Positions 20,600 through 31,414 are shown, counted from the first letter of the stretch. The stretch is DNA of 64,000 nucleotides from Branchiostoma floridae (GCF_000003815.2 NC_049987.1:8233858-8297857); one strand, 5' to 3'. A program made the numbers and translations. The notes: generated by a model not told the origin, from the letters alone.

Positions 20600-21700
20600 A
20601 AACCAACTCCAAGCATTTAATTATAAAGAAAATGAAATGAGTAACGCATTTGTCTACAGACATCATTCTACATAACAAACCTGGTTTATTTGGCAAAGGT
20701 ATGTGTTCGTGGAACTCTAGTTTCAAAATATTGTAGTTTGAAACTACCGTCCGTTGACTTGATATCCCCAAATGGTAAACTAACGTTGTATGTAGGTACA
20801 AGTCAACAATATTTAAGATTTATTATGCATGTTTGTTCCATAAAGAGGATAGAACTTTTCACAAGGTTTGACATTCTTTATAGACATGTAGCTGCATAAA
20901 CTACATTCCTGGGCTCTACAGAAGTATCATTTAAGTATAAATTGCATAAACTGCACAGGGATCGTCAAGTTGATTACTCGAAATCAATAAACCATGTATT
21001 AGATTGAAGAATATTTCTTCGGAACTGATATTAAACATTTGTCATTTCAACATTCACACTTCTAACTGACTGCGGCTGGGTAACTCCAAAGGAAAAATAC
21101 GTTTTGATAATAAGATATTACAATACTTGATTCAAAACGTTCTGTGTTTCAATCTTAACTCATAATGACAGTATCAAAATCATTGCAAATTGGTAAGTCG
21201 GTAATTTTTATGCCCCCATGGCCAATTGCACGTAACAAGAGCAATGTATGATATGACTACTCTGATTTAGATAAAACTTAACTTCGTAGGTTATCTTATT
21301 TTGGAAGATACTTTTTTGACAGTATCAAAACTGACGGAAAGTTTGAATATAAGCATCGGGTCAATAGGAAACATTGTCGTAAACACGTAAATCTCTTGGG
21401 TCCAAGAAAGCTTCCGTACTTCCCGTAGAACGGAGGTAATCATAAAACGTCATGCAAATGTTTGACAACTTAAGAACCACTAGCTGTGTGATTAGGTGGG
21501 ATTGTACCACGGCAGACAATACGGCTAGACTGCCTTCAGTGCTGCAAAGATTCTGCGCACTTTCAGTCGCCGGTGAGACACTCGCGTTTATATTTTCTGA
21601 ACCATCCGCTTGTGATTTGTTTCCTTTTATAATAGAAAGTGGGTGATATAGTTTTATCACCGTGTAGCTCATTGCCGCCAATCTTAGCTAACGTTCTGTT
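20600..21700. other. upstream region of LRR gene
   Basis: No convincing exon. It should contain the promoter of the LRR gene, but I see no clear TATA or CCAAT box at the expected distance from the ATG at 21701. Confidence 0.4.
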
Positions 21701-22312
21701 ATGGCCATAAGGCTGGGGACAAAGGTCTACTTGTTTCTGCTGTTTTCGCAGCTACTTATGCCAGGTATAAACGCCAGTAACTGGCAGAGCTGCCGTAAGG
21801 TGTCCGTGGCCAAGTGTGGCGTAGGCAATAGCGGTTATGTTGATCACAAGTACCGGTATGATACTGGAGCGTACCGGTACAAGTGGACCAAATACCCAGA
21901 TGAACCAACAAGCTACAAGGGCCCTTTTATCACCGTTTCTTTGAGTCAACTCTTCCAGTCCTGCCAGGTCTGCTCAAACGAAACGAGGCCTACCCTGGTG
22001 GGTCCCACCCAGAGCCCATTGACAGACTTCAGAACCAGCATCATGATTGTTGATAACGACGTCGGAGAGCTTGACATTGAAAAAGCAGAGATCCTCTCTC
22101 AGATCCCCTGTGGTACAGATTGTAGGTTGTGGTTTGTGGGTTGTAACATAATGGACATAGAGGGAGGGGCGTTTGCTAAGTTACCACAGGTGTCCACCCT
22201 CGTCATCTGGCGGAGCAGTGTCCAGACTCTGTCTCTGAGGAACGGCACGTTTGCTGGGATGGAGGGCCTCAATCGTCTAATGCTATTGGAGAATAACATG
22301 ACACATCTGGAG
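21701..22312 (+). CDS. LRR protein exon 1
   Basis: 204 codons: signal peptide (KVYLFLLFSQLLMPG), a region with WQSCRKVSVAKC and FQSCQVCSN, and the first leucine-rich repeats ending NRLMLLENNMTHLE. The ATG follows an upstream stop-rich stretch, and the donor is gtacgg. Confidence 0.87.
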
Positions 22313-25300
22313 GTACGGTTTCACTTCCTGTCTTTTTTACCACTTCCCTGTATTGCTATTTTTTTAGCAATGATCACACTGTTGGCTTTCTCTCGTCATA
22401 TGCTTTTAAGCATATAACGAGAGAAAGCCAACAGTGTGCTCTGGTTGGAGAGTAGACGGTAACATTGACATTGGTATGGGCGCCACTCCCCAGGCGCTGA
22501 CATGGACGGGCTCCCCTGCAATCTCTTTTTTTTTTTCACCACACAGCTATNNNNNNNNNNNNNNNNNNNNNNNNNNNNNNNNNNNNNNNNNNNNNNNNNN
22601 NNNNNNNNNNNNNNNNNNNNNNNNNNNNNNNNNNNNNNNNNNNNNNNNNNGTTACTCTCCAACCAGAGGTTAGGATCAGGCTGTTTTTTTCTACGTTCTT
22701 TTTGTCGTTTTTATCGGGCTTTCTATTTTGTACTGTCAAATCGACTAAAAAAACAGCAGTAACATTTGCTTGGAGAGTAACTCCCACGCGCGGATCCAGG
22801 GGGGTTTGTCCTGCAAAATTTTTTTGCAGGACAAACCCAGTCTACTGTAGGTCTTCTGGGTGACGCCAAGACGATTGACAACGTTATAAAAGGAATTCGC
22901 TTATTACAAAAGGAGACTTTCTCAGTTTCTGTTAACTATTTAGAGAAACTTCAGTTGCGGTTTGAAATTACCAGTGGGTCTTTCCAAGTCACGTAAACTT
23001 AGGGTAAGGGCCCGGAGACGGAGCGCGGCCGCGTGGCCGTCAATGTCTCCCCATGAAACTGGCGGGCCACTGTAAGCCAAAATCGGCGCTTAACTTAGAT
23101 ATAGAAGGAGCGTGGAATTTTTGTAAGATCTCCAGAAAATCAGCGGAAGTTTATTATTTGTAATAAACTGATGATTTCTATCTTCCGCCATGCATCGGCA
23201 AGAGAGACGCGCCCCGTGGGAAAATCGGCGTCGTACGCCGGTACGCCCCTCCCCACTACAGTTCTGGCCAGTCGCATCGTACTGACGTTTTTGTTGTCAT
23301 TTTCCCCGATTAACCATCATCAATTACCATAACGTTAACTGAAGCAAAAAGAGTCCGAATATATATAAATATACAAATGCGTAAGATACTTTCAAAATAA
23401 TCTCCGGCAAGCCGCTCAGACCCCAGGAGCAGTCTATGCGTTTTATTTACATGTAGGGGCGGGGGGCGAGCCGCTTCGTGGATCATGCAAGTCACAGAAT
23501 AATTTTGCGATATTCTTTGTGTAGCGTGGCATCATTTATGAATATTCTAGCGTTTTTTGGGTTTGTCTTTTGGGTTTGTCCTCAATGGTAGCTGCTAAAA
23601 ATGAAACATAACCAAGCCACCCAAAGATTTGGGGAAAAATCAGTGTTGGTTCGTTTGTTCAGAGAGGACTTTAAAATGCCCCACAGAGCTTTTAAAATTT
23701 TTTGGGGGGGGTCCCCCCTTTGGTGTTTTCCCCCCGGGCAGCTTACGCGGTCGCGTCAAGGTATCCCCCCCCCCCCCCCCCCTTGACAAATTTCTGGATC
23801 CGCCAGTGACTCCTAACGAAGTCAAAGTGTTGTACGTTGTTGGCTCTAACCCCTTACTGGATCATTGTTTTCCTCCGAATGTCGATTGGAGTTTGACACA
23901 TTATCATATTTCGTATCTTTACCTTATGTACAGGAGGCAGATTTGTTTGATTTCAACATGTTTGATGACATGTATTCTGCTGCAGGCGGGCTGCTTTGAC
24001 GGGTTGCCCAGGTTGTTCGACCTCATCCTTGTGGACAACCAGATCGTGACACTGTCAGCTGACACATTCCGGGGACTGCAGCTGCGGTGGCTTGACGTAA
24101 GTGCCAATCGTATTGCTAACGTAGCACCTGGCACCTTTCAGGCGATCAAGTCCGTAGAACATGTCCGCGTTGTTCAGAACAAACTGCGAGCGATCGACGC
24201 GGGGATATTCCTCGGTCTTGGACATCTTCACGTCTTAAAACTGGAGGGTAACAGGATCTCCCACATTGCAGATGGCGCCTTCCACTCAAACGCGGAACTT
24301 CTTTCCCTTAATCTAGCGGGAAACAGGCTGACCTTCCTGTCTGGCGGTTGGTTCAAATCTACAATTCCACCTGACATCACAGTGCGTGGAAATACTATTG
24401 CCGCCATTGCGTTGCAAGAGAGGGTGTTGCGTTTGACGCATGTCGAACTTGACAATCCACCGCGCTGTACTTGCGCAAATGCTTGGCTGTACGAACACGG
24501 TGGGAACATCCCGAAGTTCAGGCAGCGTTTTGTCTCGGCAATTCGCGTTCCCCCTGCCGCAGGCTGCCCCGACTTGTCGCTGATGCGAAATCCTCGCGAG
24601 TCTGTCAATCCCAGCGCCCTGTCCTGCCCAGCGCCGCTGGTTGAGATCGTGAATATTGAACGCGAAGCAGCGTACAAGTACACAACGTCAGGCAACATAT
24701 ACTGGGAGCAGCTGCCTCAAGTTTCTTGTACCTTTCACGGCTCGCACTACTCAGTTAACATAACGTACGACACAAACACGACGACACACGCCAGTCTGCC
24801 GACAGGCAACCTTACCGTGAGAGTGGTGACCGACCTGAAAGCTGAGGGCTGGGTGAGGTGTAAAGGGCCAAAAAACCTGCTAAAGGAATCAGGAAATCCC
24901 AGCCTGTGTTTTAACTTCATGGGGAAGTCGAGCTTTACCTTTTGGCTTGAGACCGCCGAGCCCTTGTCCTTTGGGAACACCACTTGTACTGCCTTCTCTG
25001 AAACTGGCTCTCACACTGCTGTGTTCATGGCGAGCGAGCGCGCACACTCTGACACAACAACACTTCCAGCAACAGAGATCTCACTCATCAACACGACACC
25101 ATTCTCAATCAGCACCACACACTTGCGAACCGACATCAGTACTACACCACTGTCCACCAGCGCGAGTGATGATGGCTATGGAGATCTAACGTGGTACATC
25201 GTGTGGGCAGCTATTGGCGTGCTGTCGGCTGCTGCCGTAGTGGTTTGGGGATGTGTCAGTTGCATCAGGCGTAGACTCAGGCGCAAAGCCCAAGATCAAG

Positions 25301-25956
25301 CGCACGCTGCAGTTCCAACTCGCAATGTCAATGGGATCACTGCCTGTTCCAGGTGGCCTGTTCAAGATCAAGGCAATTTGGATGAGTCGGTGATCAATCC
25401 GTACGCTGAGGGTGGTTTTGATGATCACGACAGCTTGAATGAATCAGAATCAGCCATCAGTCCATGCGCTGAGGGTGGCTTCGCGGAACACCCCGATCTG
25501 TGCAGGACCGATTCTTCCCAATCAGAAACCGTCCCGTACGGACTTGCGAAGCTCTGCGCCGCGTATACAGGCCGCGCCCGCGCGCAGACACACCCCGTGC
25601 CCTCCCGTCCATACAGCACCGAGCGCCCTCGTCGGGTACCAAACAGCGAAAGGACTGGCCTGGCTGCCTATGGTCGCGATAATTCCAACGGTGGCAAGTC
25701 GTGCGGAAACTGCTACCAGCACCCTTCCATTCTCCCCAACCAGTGTGCCACCCAGTCCTCTGCGTATCAACAGAATGCAAGCTATGCTCAGGATTCCCGC
25801 AAGGCACCTTGCTACAACTCCCCTGCCCTGGCCTCTGATCTAGAGCGTACCCTGCCCAACACGTATGACCTGCATGTTGCTAGCGAGACAGTTTGCGGCT
25901 CCGCAGAGTCCCCAGTGACCAATAGCTACGAGCCTACTGCTTCACTCAGTAGTTAG
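21701..25956 (+). CDS. LRR type I transmembrane protein, two exons, 860 aa
   Basis: Exon 1 (21701-22312) joins exon 2 (23986-25956) at phase 0 (CTGGAG|gtacgg ... ctgcag|GCGGGC). Residues 1 to about 25 form a signal peptide. A cysteine-containing N-terminal region follows, then about seven leucine-rich repeats from around residue 150 across the junction (for example LRWLDVSANRIANV and LHVLKLEGNRISHI). Next is an LRR C-terminal cap (PPRCTCANAWLYEH), a membrane-proximal domain with NITYDTN and CTAF, and a Thr/Ser-rich stalk. The membrane helix is at about residues 607-631, stopped by RRRLRRK. The tail of about 230 residues has two copies of an AEGGF motif and several tyrosines. LRR receptors are expanded in amphioxus and often serve adhesion or immune recognition, but the ligand is unknown. 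No TIR domain is present. The frame continues beyond the TAG. Confidence 0.88.
22375..22438. repeat. 64-bp fold-back in LRR intron
   Basis: Arms of 31 bp (22375-22405 and 22408-22438) with one mismatch and a 2-nt loop. The left arm starts CACACTGTTGGCTTTCTCTC. It would form a long RNA hairpin in the pre-mRNA. Confidence 0.93.
22440..22782. mobile_element. MITE-like elements with GTTACTCTCCAA termini, interrupted by a gap
   Basis: 22651-22782 is bounded by GTTACTCTCCAA and its inverse TTGGAGAGTAAC. Inside these termini, GGCTGTTTTTTT and AAAAAAACAGC also pair, giving a non-coding element of about 132 bp. A further inverted copy of the end, CTCTGGTTGGAGAGTA, lies at about 22440-22455 on the other side of the 100-N gap. 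Amphioxus genomes are known to carry MITEs. I cannot name the family. Confidence 0.65.
22551..22650. other. assembly gap (100 N) in LRR intron
   Basis: A gap of unknown size flanked by inverted copies of the same terminal sequence, so a fold-back probably blocked assembly. Confidence 0.99.
22799..22839. repeat. fold-back GGGTTTGTCCTGCAAAA
   Basis: GGGTTTGTCCTGCAAAA and its inverse TTTTGCAGGACAAACCC are separated by a short T-run. It is the third fold-back within 500 bp of the same intron. Confidence 0.9.
23690..23810. repeat. poly-G/poly-C rich dispersed repeat
   Basis: Contains TTTTGGGGGGGGTCCCCCC, GCTTACGCGGTCGCGTCAAG and a long C run, ending TTTCTGGATCCGCCAGTG. Similar G/C-run motifs occur at 26480, 29750, 31420 and 32220-32340, suggesting one abundant repeat family. 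It creates an artificial upstream extension of the LRR exon 2 frame. Confidence 0.6.
23986..25956 (+). CDS. LRR protein exon 2
   Basis: Starts AGCFDGLPRLFDLILVDNQI, continuing the repeat frame exactly where exon 1 stopped. The open frame extends upstream of the acceptor to 23629, but that part reads through a poly-G/poly-C repeat and is intron. It ends with TAG at 25954-25956. Confidence 0.88.
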   Translation, partial: AGCFDGLPRLFDLILVDNQIVTLSADTFRGLQLRWLDVSANRIANVAPGTFQAIKSVEHVRVVQNKLRAIDAGIFLGLGHLHVLKLEGNRISHIADGAFHSNAELLSLNLAGNRLTFLSGGWFKSTIPPDITVRGNTIAAIALQERVLRLTHVELDNPPRCTCANAWLYEHGGNIPKFRQRFVSAIRVPPAAGCPDLSLMRNPRESVNPSALSCPAPLVEIVNIEREAAYKYTTSGNIYWEQLPQVSCTFHGSHYSVNITYDTNTTTHASLPTGNLTVRVVTDLKAEGWVRCKGPKNLLKESGNPSLCFNFMGKSSFTFWLETAEPLSFGNTTCTAFSETGSHTAVFMASERAHSDTTTLPATEISLINTTPFSISTTHLRTDISTTPLSTSASDDGYGDLTWYIVWAAIGVLSAAAVVVWGCVSCIRRRLRRKAQDQAHAAVPTRNVNGITACSRWPVQDQGNLDESVINPYAEGGFDDHDSLNESESAISPCAEGGFAEHPDLCRTDSSQSETVPYGLAKLCAAYTGRARAQTHPVPSRPYSTERPRRVPNSERTGLAAYGRDNSNGGKSCGNCYQHPSILPNQCATQSSAYQQNASYAQDSRKAPCYNSPALASDLERTLPNTYDLHVASETVCGSAESPVTNSYEPTASLSS

Positions 25957-26178
25957 ACAGGTACTTTGTCCGACATATATGATGAAAGTCATCATAGTCA
26001 GCTCGCCACTGATGGTGGGGCAAACAGTTACGTCTGTCCCTCCCCTGCGACCAGTGCTGACGGGTCCCTTGCAGCTACCTACAGCCAGAATGACCGTAGA
26101 GAGACAATGAATGATGCCCCAGAGTTCTCCGAGACAGACAGCAATGAACCGGCGCTTGCTGCCGGTCAGGTTCAGTGA
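25957..26178 (+). CDS. in-frame extension of LRR protein tail beyond TAG
   Basis: The same frame stays open for 73 codons after the TAG and ends with TGA at 26176-26178. The composition (LSDIYDESHHSQLATDGG, NSYVCPSP, NDAPEFSETDSNEP) resembles the Ser-, Tyr- and acid-rich tail before the stop. AATAAA lies 19 nt further on. It is therefore either a readthrough extension, a premature stop allele in the sequenced individual, or an assembly error. The TAG-A context is not one of the well-known readthrough motifs. Confidence 0.55.
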   Translation, partial: TGTLSDIYDESHHSQLATDGGANSYVCPSPATSADGSLAATYSQNDRRETMNDAPEFSETDSNEPALAAGQVQ

Positions 26179-26196
26179 GTACAGAGGGAGTGATGA

Positions 26197-26202
26197 AATA
26201 AA
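26197..26202 (+). promoter_or_regulatory. poly(A) signal of LRR gene
   Basis: AATAAA, 19 nt after the end of the extended frame and about 240 nt after the TAG. Confidence 0.7.
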
Positions 26203-26471
26203 TTTGTCTTTGCCACAGAGCATGCAAACGTTCAATGTGTATCTCTGTGGAAAAAAATGTATTTGTTCTGTTCGGTGAGCCTCTCTGTTTACTTGTCTGG
26301 CTTTCTGCAATTTTACCACTGGTGGGGGAAAGGACTGAACCTCTTAATTTAAAATATCTGAAGGAGGTATGGGGTCTCCAAACTCTCGTGTGCCTTTGGT
26401 AATTACCCCCCCCCCCCCCACACACACACCCACACCCATGTCACGTTTCTAGCAATGAACGTCTGTATAGA
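26203..26471. other. 3' flank of LRR gene, no gene recognised
   Basis: The sequence after the poly(A) signal. It includes a C run followed by CACACA at 26406-26436. No coding signal. Confidence 0.5.
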
Positions 26472-26523
26472 GTTAGGAAAAGTCCCCCCCCCCCCAGACG
26501 AAATTTCCTGCCGCCGCCTCTGC
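26472..26523. repeat. short repeat shared with 32314-32364
   Basis: GTTAGGAAAAGT, a C run, then AGACGAAATTTCCTGCCGCC. The same block in the same orientation occurs at 32314-32364. The two copies bracket about 5.8 kb of repeat-rich DNA. Confidence 0.8.
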
Positions 26524-28860
26524 ATGTTTACCGTATCGCCCCCCTCCCCAGTAGATTACTACTTTTGTGTACGGGACTGACCTTGTTCATGATTTCCTTC
26601 CACCTCCGTCTCTAAGAACATTTCCTGGTCGTAACCTTGACATGATAGCACGCCAATATTCGTCGTTTGTTCCCTTTTCGGCCTGTTGATCGTAGCGATC
26701 GCCGCCGCTCACGTTCTCCTGTGCCCGCACTGGAAAACTCGGGCCGTGCAGCGCGTGTTATGTTTCCGCTTTTCCCCCAAGGAATCTGATTGGTCGAATC
26801 GTTAGGACTTGTTCGGACTTGGTTAGGACTTTGTTAGGAGTTGTTAGGAATTGGTGTGGAGTGTGGTCGGAAATGTGTTGGATATGTTAGCACATGTTTA
26901 ATAGGACTTCGGCGGCAGTCCAGCCGGCGGGAGGTACGGCCAAGCGAGGGGCATAAGGGACTGCTTCGAGGGGGTAATAAAAAAAAGGAAGAGAGAAGGA
27001 GGGGGAAAGAGAGAGGGAAAGAAAGAAAGGAGAGAAGAGCTTCAATTGCAACTTTCATGGCATATTTACAGAGATGACAGACACATCTTTTGAAGTCAAC
27101 AGCCACTTGTATTCATGATTTTGTTTTCATGTTGTTTACAACAATAAAAATAGTACAACTATGTGTAAACATGTAAAAGCTAGTCCTGCGAATGATGTCT
27201 CTTTCAGCACCAAGGGGAGATACTGTCTCAAAAACACTAAAGCAAGAAAGATATACAAGCTAGTGCTAGAAATGGATACTGTCTTTAATCATAAAAGTTT
27301 AAAAGATACTGTTTCAACATATAAAGCTAGTGCTACAAATGATCTATCTTTCAGCTTCAAGAATGGACACTGCCTCTAATCATAAAGATTTAAAACAATA
27401 ATGAGAGCGATATAAAAGCTAGTAACGTTACATCCTTATTGTCTCTGACTCACCCTGAGAAATGACATATTGATTGTTCTATCTAGATTTTTCACTTCAA
27501 GATTTACATGAGGAATTCTGCTTCATATAATGGAAAAGATATACAGTATAGGCCATACATATACAGTTACAAATATTGGCGAGGCCTATCTACAGAAACG
27601 ACATTATCTGCATTTCCACAATATGGTCCTTGAATCCCTGTTACTTTTCTACAATTACAGGACTGAAGTTAGAATTGAAATTGTAATTACAGCAGATAGT
27701 AAAATGACAATTTAATATTTTCTATTCAAATATCATGACCATACATGAAAAATCCTAGTTTTTTCAATATTAATCAAAAGAAATGCAAAATACATGTATG
27801 TGTTACCATGCTGACACAAAAAAGCAGGTACTGTAGAAGCCGTTTAACTGCACACCCAATTTGCCAGCACCTTTCTTGCAATTATCCAGATAGTGCAACA
27901 AACTGAAGTTATCGAGCTGGAATGTACCACCATGGGATTTGGAGATTCCGTGCAAATAACAGAAGTGTGCGGTTATCTGTTGTGCAATTAAGTGGCTTCT
28001 ACTGTACTCAGTTTTGAGCAAAAGGAATCATGCAGTGGGTGAAGCTCTGTGGCTAACCCCTTGACCGTTGATGGTAGTAGAAAATATTCAGCTTGACATG
28101 ACATCTGAAAGGGTGGGATAACGTCAGGACTTTAGGGTCACCTGAAATGGCAAACACAAGTTGTCAGATGACAAGAAATTTACCATAACAACACGACAGT
28201 GGCTAATGTAGTAATGAGGACCAAAGGACAATAAACAAAAATTTCTCCTGACTTTATCAGCCTGAAGATAAACATACAACCAATATATACATTTGGAATA
28301 TGACCTTCCTCATAATTTCTTCCAACAAGGGATGGCTGATCTAAAATAAACCCTGTTGTACATGCTGACCTGACCTCTCACAATAACCTCACAATTGCAA
28401 CTGTAAGCACTAATATTAATAAGTTCTTTAGATATTGATTCATATATAGATGTTAAACAGTATATAATTGGACGAGGTATTTTTTGCCAGCCTTTATTTT
28501 TTGGCCAGCCCTGACTTTATAATTATGCCTTGCTGCAACAAAACAAAACCAATAAATAAAAAACAAAGCATTCTAGTACTATCATTATAGTTCATGCAAA
28601 CCTTTTCATTGAATCCATCATCCAATGGTGCTGGTAATAACAGCCTTCATACAGTATTATTCTGGTGTCCAAGGTGTCTCCGTTTCTGACGAAATAGCTG
28701 TGGATGGTTGCGGAGAGGAGGACAAATTTGTAGAGTCATGAGTTTCTTTGTCATTGGCACTTTGACCATTGATTGAGATGATTAGTAACGTTTCCTTGAA
28801 GTTGTTGAAGGGAGGATAGATACAAAAGACATTACACACAAACAGAAACATCCTAAAGCT
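26524..28860. other. non-coding, purine-rich and AT-rich DNA
   Basis: 26975-27040 is a GA-rich tract (reading GAGGGGGAAAGAGAGAGGGA). 27100-28860 is AT-rich and holds only short open frames without domains. No gene recognised. Confidence 0.45.
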
Positions 28861-28872
28861 GCCAGGAGTCAA

Positions 28873-28876
<4 letters not shown>

Positions 28877-28927
<51 letters not shown>

Positions 28928-29011
28928 AATTCAGTACAACCGGTATAAGCTGCTATGAGTCAGACACGTGCGCACACACACACATACATACGCACGCACA
29001 CACGCATGCAA

Positions 29012-29049
<38 letters not shown>

Positions 29050-29138
29050 TTACTAATTCAGTAGCAACCAGTACTAAAGAAAGATGCTGCTGAGTCACAC
29101 ACACGCGCACACGCACACAACACACGCACGCATGCAAG

Positions 29139-29181
<43 letters not shown>

Positions 29182-29332
29182 ACACACACTCACTAATTCA
29201 GTAACAACCAGTACTAAAGAAAGATGCTGCTGAGTCACACACACGCACACACACACATACATACACACGCACGCACGCAAGCGTACAGACACATATGCAC
29301 GCATGCACGTAAGCATACACACACACACACAT
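28877..29332. repeat. CA-rich minisatellite with about 130-bp higher-order units
   Basis: Runs of CACACA alternate with a spacer containing TTCAGTA, ACCAGTACTAAAGAAAGATG and CTGCTGAGTCACACAC. The spacer is clear at about 29055 and 29195, with a diverged copy near 28928. Long open frames of Cys/Val on the minus strand come from the dinucleotide and are not genes. Confidence 0.9.
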
Positions 29333-29744
29333 GATCTGATGATAAATCTATTATCATTATTGAATATAATCAAACAAATGTTGCAATTTGATGTCATTGG
29401 TCATGGTGTAAGAAACTTAAAAGTTAATAATGATAATGATAATTAATGAATTAAAACTAGAGCTTAAACCATAAAGACAGCTTGTAATCTCTGAATACTA
29501 CACAGACATCGATCTAAAACTGCACCTCTCTTGGTTATGTGATTTTTAAACAAATGTAGCCAAACAAAAGAAACATTGATTGTTGTATTAAAGATATTCA
29601 TGATTGATTATTCATCCTTCAGAAACTTCAGTTTCACAATTCATTATACATGAACAAGATAGGGGACTCTTACATACATACACTCAGTGTGTATAATTTC
29701 AGTTTATTTGACGTACATATTTGTGCAAAAAAACACATGTCAGT

Positions 29745-30027
29745 GGCGGCGGCACCAGGGGGGGGCAGGGGGGGGGAAATATCTTGGGGGGGCCGTCGCC
29801 CCCCAAAAAATCAAGCTGAAACCTTTTGTATTTTTTTGATGATGGAAATTTCATAAAATCAAGCTAGTCTAACAGCAAAATTTACTCCTGAAAATGCAAG
29901 AAATGGCGTTTCAGAGAGTCCCGATTTCAACATTTCGCCAGACCTCCCTTGTGACGGCCGCGTCTTTGGCGTAGGACAATATTTTGCTGTAGCGTTGCTC
30001 TGAAAAATCTTTTTAAACCAATAGAAA
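29745..30027. mobile_element. repeat element, left copy flanking the 11-bp array
   Basis: Starts with G-rich sequence (GGCGGCGGCACCAGGGG) and continues with TCAAGCTAGTCTAACAGCAA and GGCGTTTCAGAGAGTCCCGA to TAAACCAATAGAAA. A nearly identical copy begins at 31420. The 11-bp array lies exactly between the two copies. Confidence 0.8.
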
Positions 30028-31414
30028 GTATGACCAAGGTATGACCAAGGTATGACCAAGGTATGGCCAAGGTATGACCAAGGTATGACCAAGGTATGAC
30101 CAAGGTATGACCAAGGTATGACCAAGGTATGACCAAGGTATGACCAAGGTATGACCAAGGTATGACCAAGGTATGGCCAAGGTATGGCCATGGTATGACC
30201 AAGGTATGGCCAAGGTATGACCAAGGTATGACCAAGGTATGACCAAGGTATGGCCAAGGTATGACCAAGGTATGGCCAAGGTATGGTCAAGGTATGACCA
30301 AGGTATGACCAAGGTATGGCCAAGGTATGACCAAGGTATGACCAAGGTATGACCAAGGTATGACCAAGGTATGACCAAGGTATGACCAAGGTATGACCAA
30401 GGTATGGCCAAGATTTGGCCAAGGTATGGCCAAGGTATGGCAAAGATTTGGCCAAGGTATGGCCAAGGTATGGCCAGGGTATGACTAAGGTATGACCAAG
30501 GTATGACCAAGGTATGACCAATGTATGGCCAAGGTATGACCAAGGTATGACCAAGGTATGACCAAGGTATGACCAAGGTATGGCCAAGATTTGACCAAGG
30601 TATGCCCAAGGTATGACCAAGGTATGACCAAGGTATGACCAAGGTATGACGAAGGTATGACGAAGGTATGACCAAGGTATGACCAAGGTATAACCAAGGT
30701 ATGGCAAAGATTTGGCCAAGGTATGGCCAAGGTATGGCTATTAAAGGTGTGGCTATGACTATGGCTAACAGTGCACAACCCTGTTAATCCGCGACCGGTA
30801 TGGCCAAGATTTGGCCAAGGTATGACCAAGGTATGACAAAGATATGACCAAGGTATGACCAAGGTATGACCAAGGTATGACCAAGGTATGACCAAGGTAT
30901 GACCAAGGTATGGCCAAGGTATGACCAAGGTATGACCAAGGTATGACCAAGGTGTGACCAGGGTATGGCCAAGGTTTGGCCAAGGTATGACCAAGGTATC
31001 AAGGTATGACCATGGTATGGCCAAGGTATTGCCAAAGTATGGCCAAGGTATAACCAAGGTATGACCAAGGTATGACCAAGGTATGACCAAGGTATGACCA
31101 AGATATGACCAAGGTATGACCAAGGTATGACCAAGGTATGACCAAAGTATGCCCAAGGTATGACCAAGGTATAACCAAGGTATGGCAAAGATTTGGCCAA
31201 GGTATGACCAAGGTATGCCCAAGGTATGGCAAAGATTTGGCAAAGGTATGGCTATTAAGGGTATGGCTATGACAATGGCTAACAGTGCACAACCCAGTTC
31301 TTCCGCGACCGGTATGGCCAAGATTTGGCCAAGGTATGACCAAGGTATGACCAAGGTATGACCAAGGTATGACCAAGGTATGACCAAGGTATGACCAAGG
31401 TATGACCAAGGTAT
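30028..31414. repeat. 1.4-kb minisatellite of 11-bp unit TATGACCAAGG
   Basis: Over a hundred tandem copies of TATGACCAAGG with variants such as TATGGCCAAGG and ATTTGGCCAAG. A non-repeat insert containing GGCTAACAGTGCACAACCC and CGCGACCGG occurs at about 30737-30798 and again at about 31250-31313, about 515 bp apart, showing a larger duplication. Because 11 is not a multiple of 3 and the unit makes no stops, all three minus-strand frames are open and read like YLGHTLVIPWS. These are not genes. Confidence 0.96.

Noticed and set aside
23629-23985. Upstream extension of LRR exon 2
   Set aside because: It reads through a poly-G/poly-C repeat; the phase-matched ctgcag acceptor at 23985 and continuity with exon 1 repeats show that it is intron.
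25186-25843. Overlapping frames on both strands within the LRR tail
   Set aside because: They are shadows of the coding exon; the plus-strand receptor frame explains the sequence.
28657-29397. Cys/Val-rich frames
   Set aside because: They are translations of CA dinucleotide runs.
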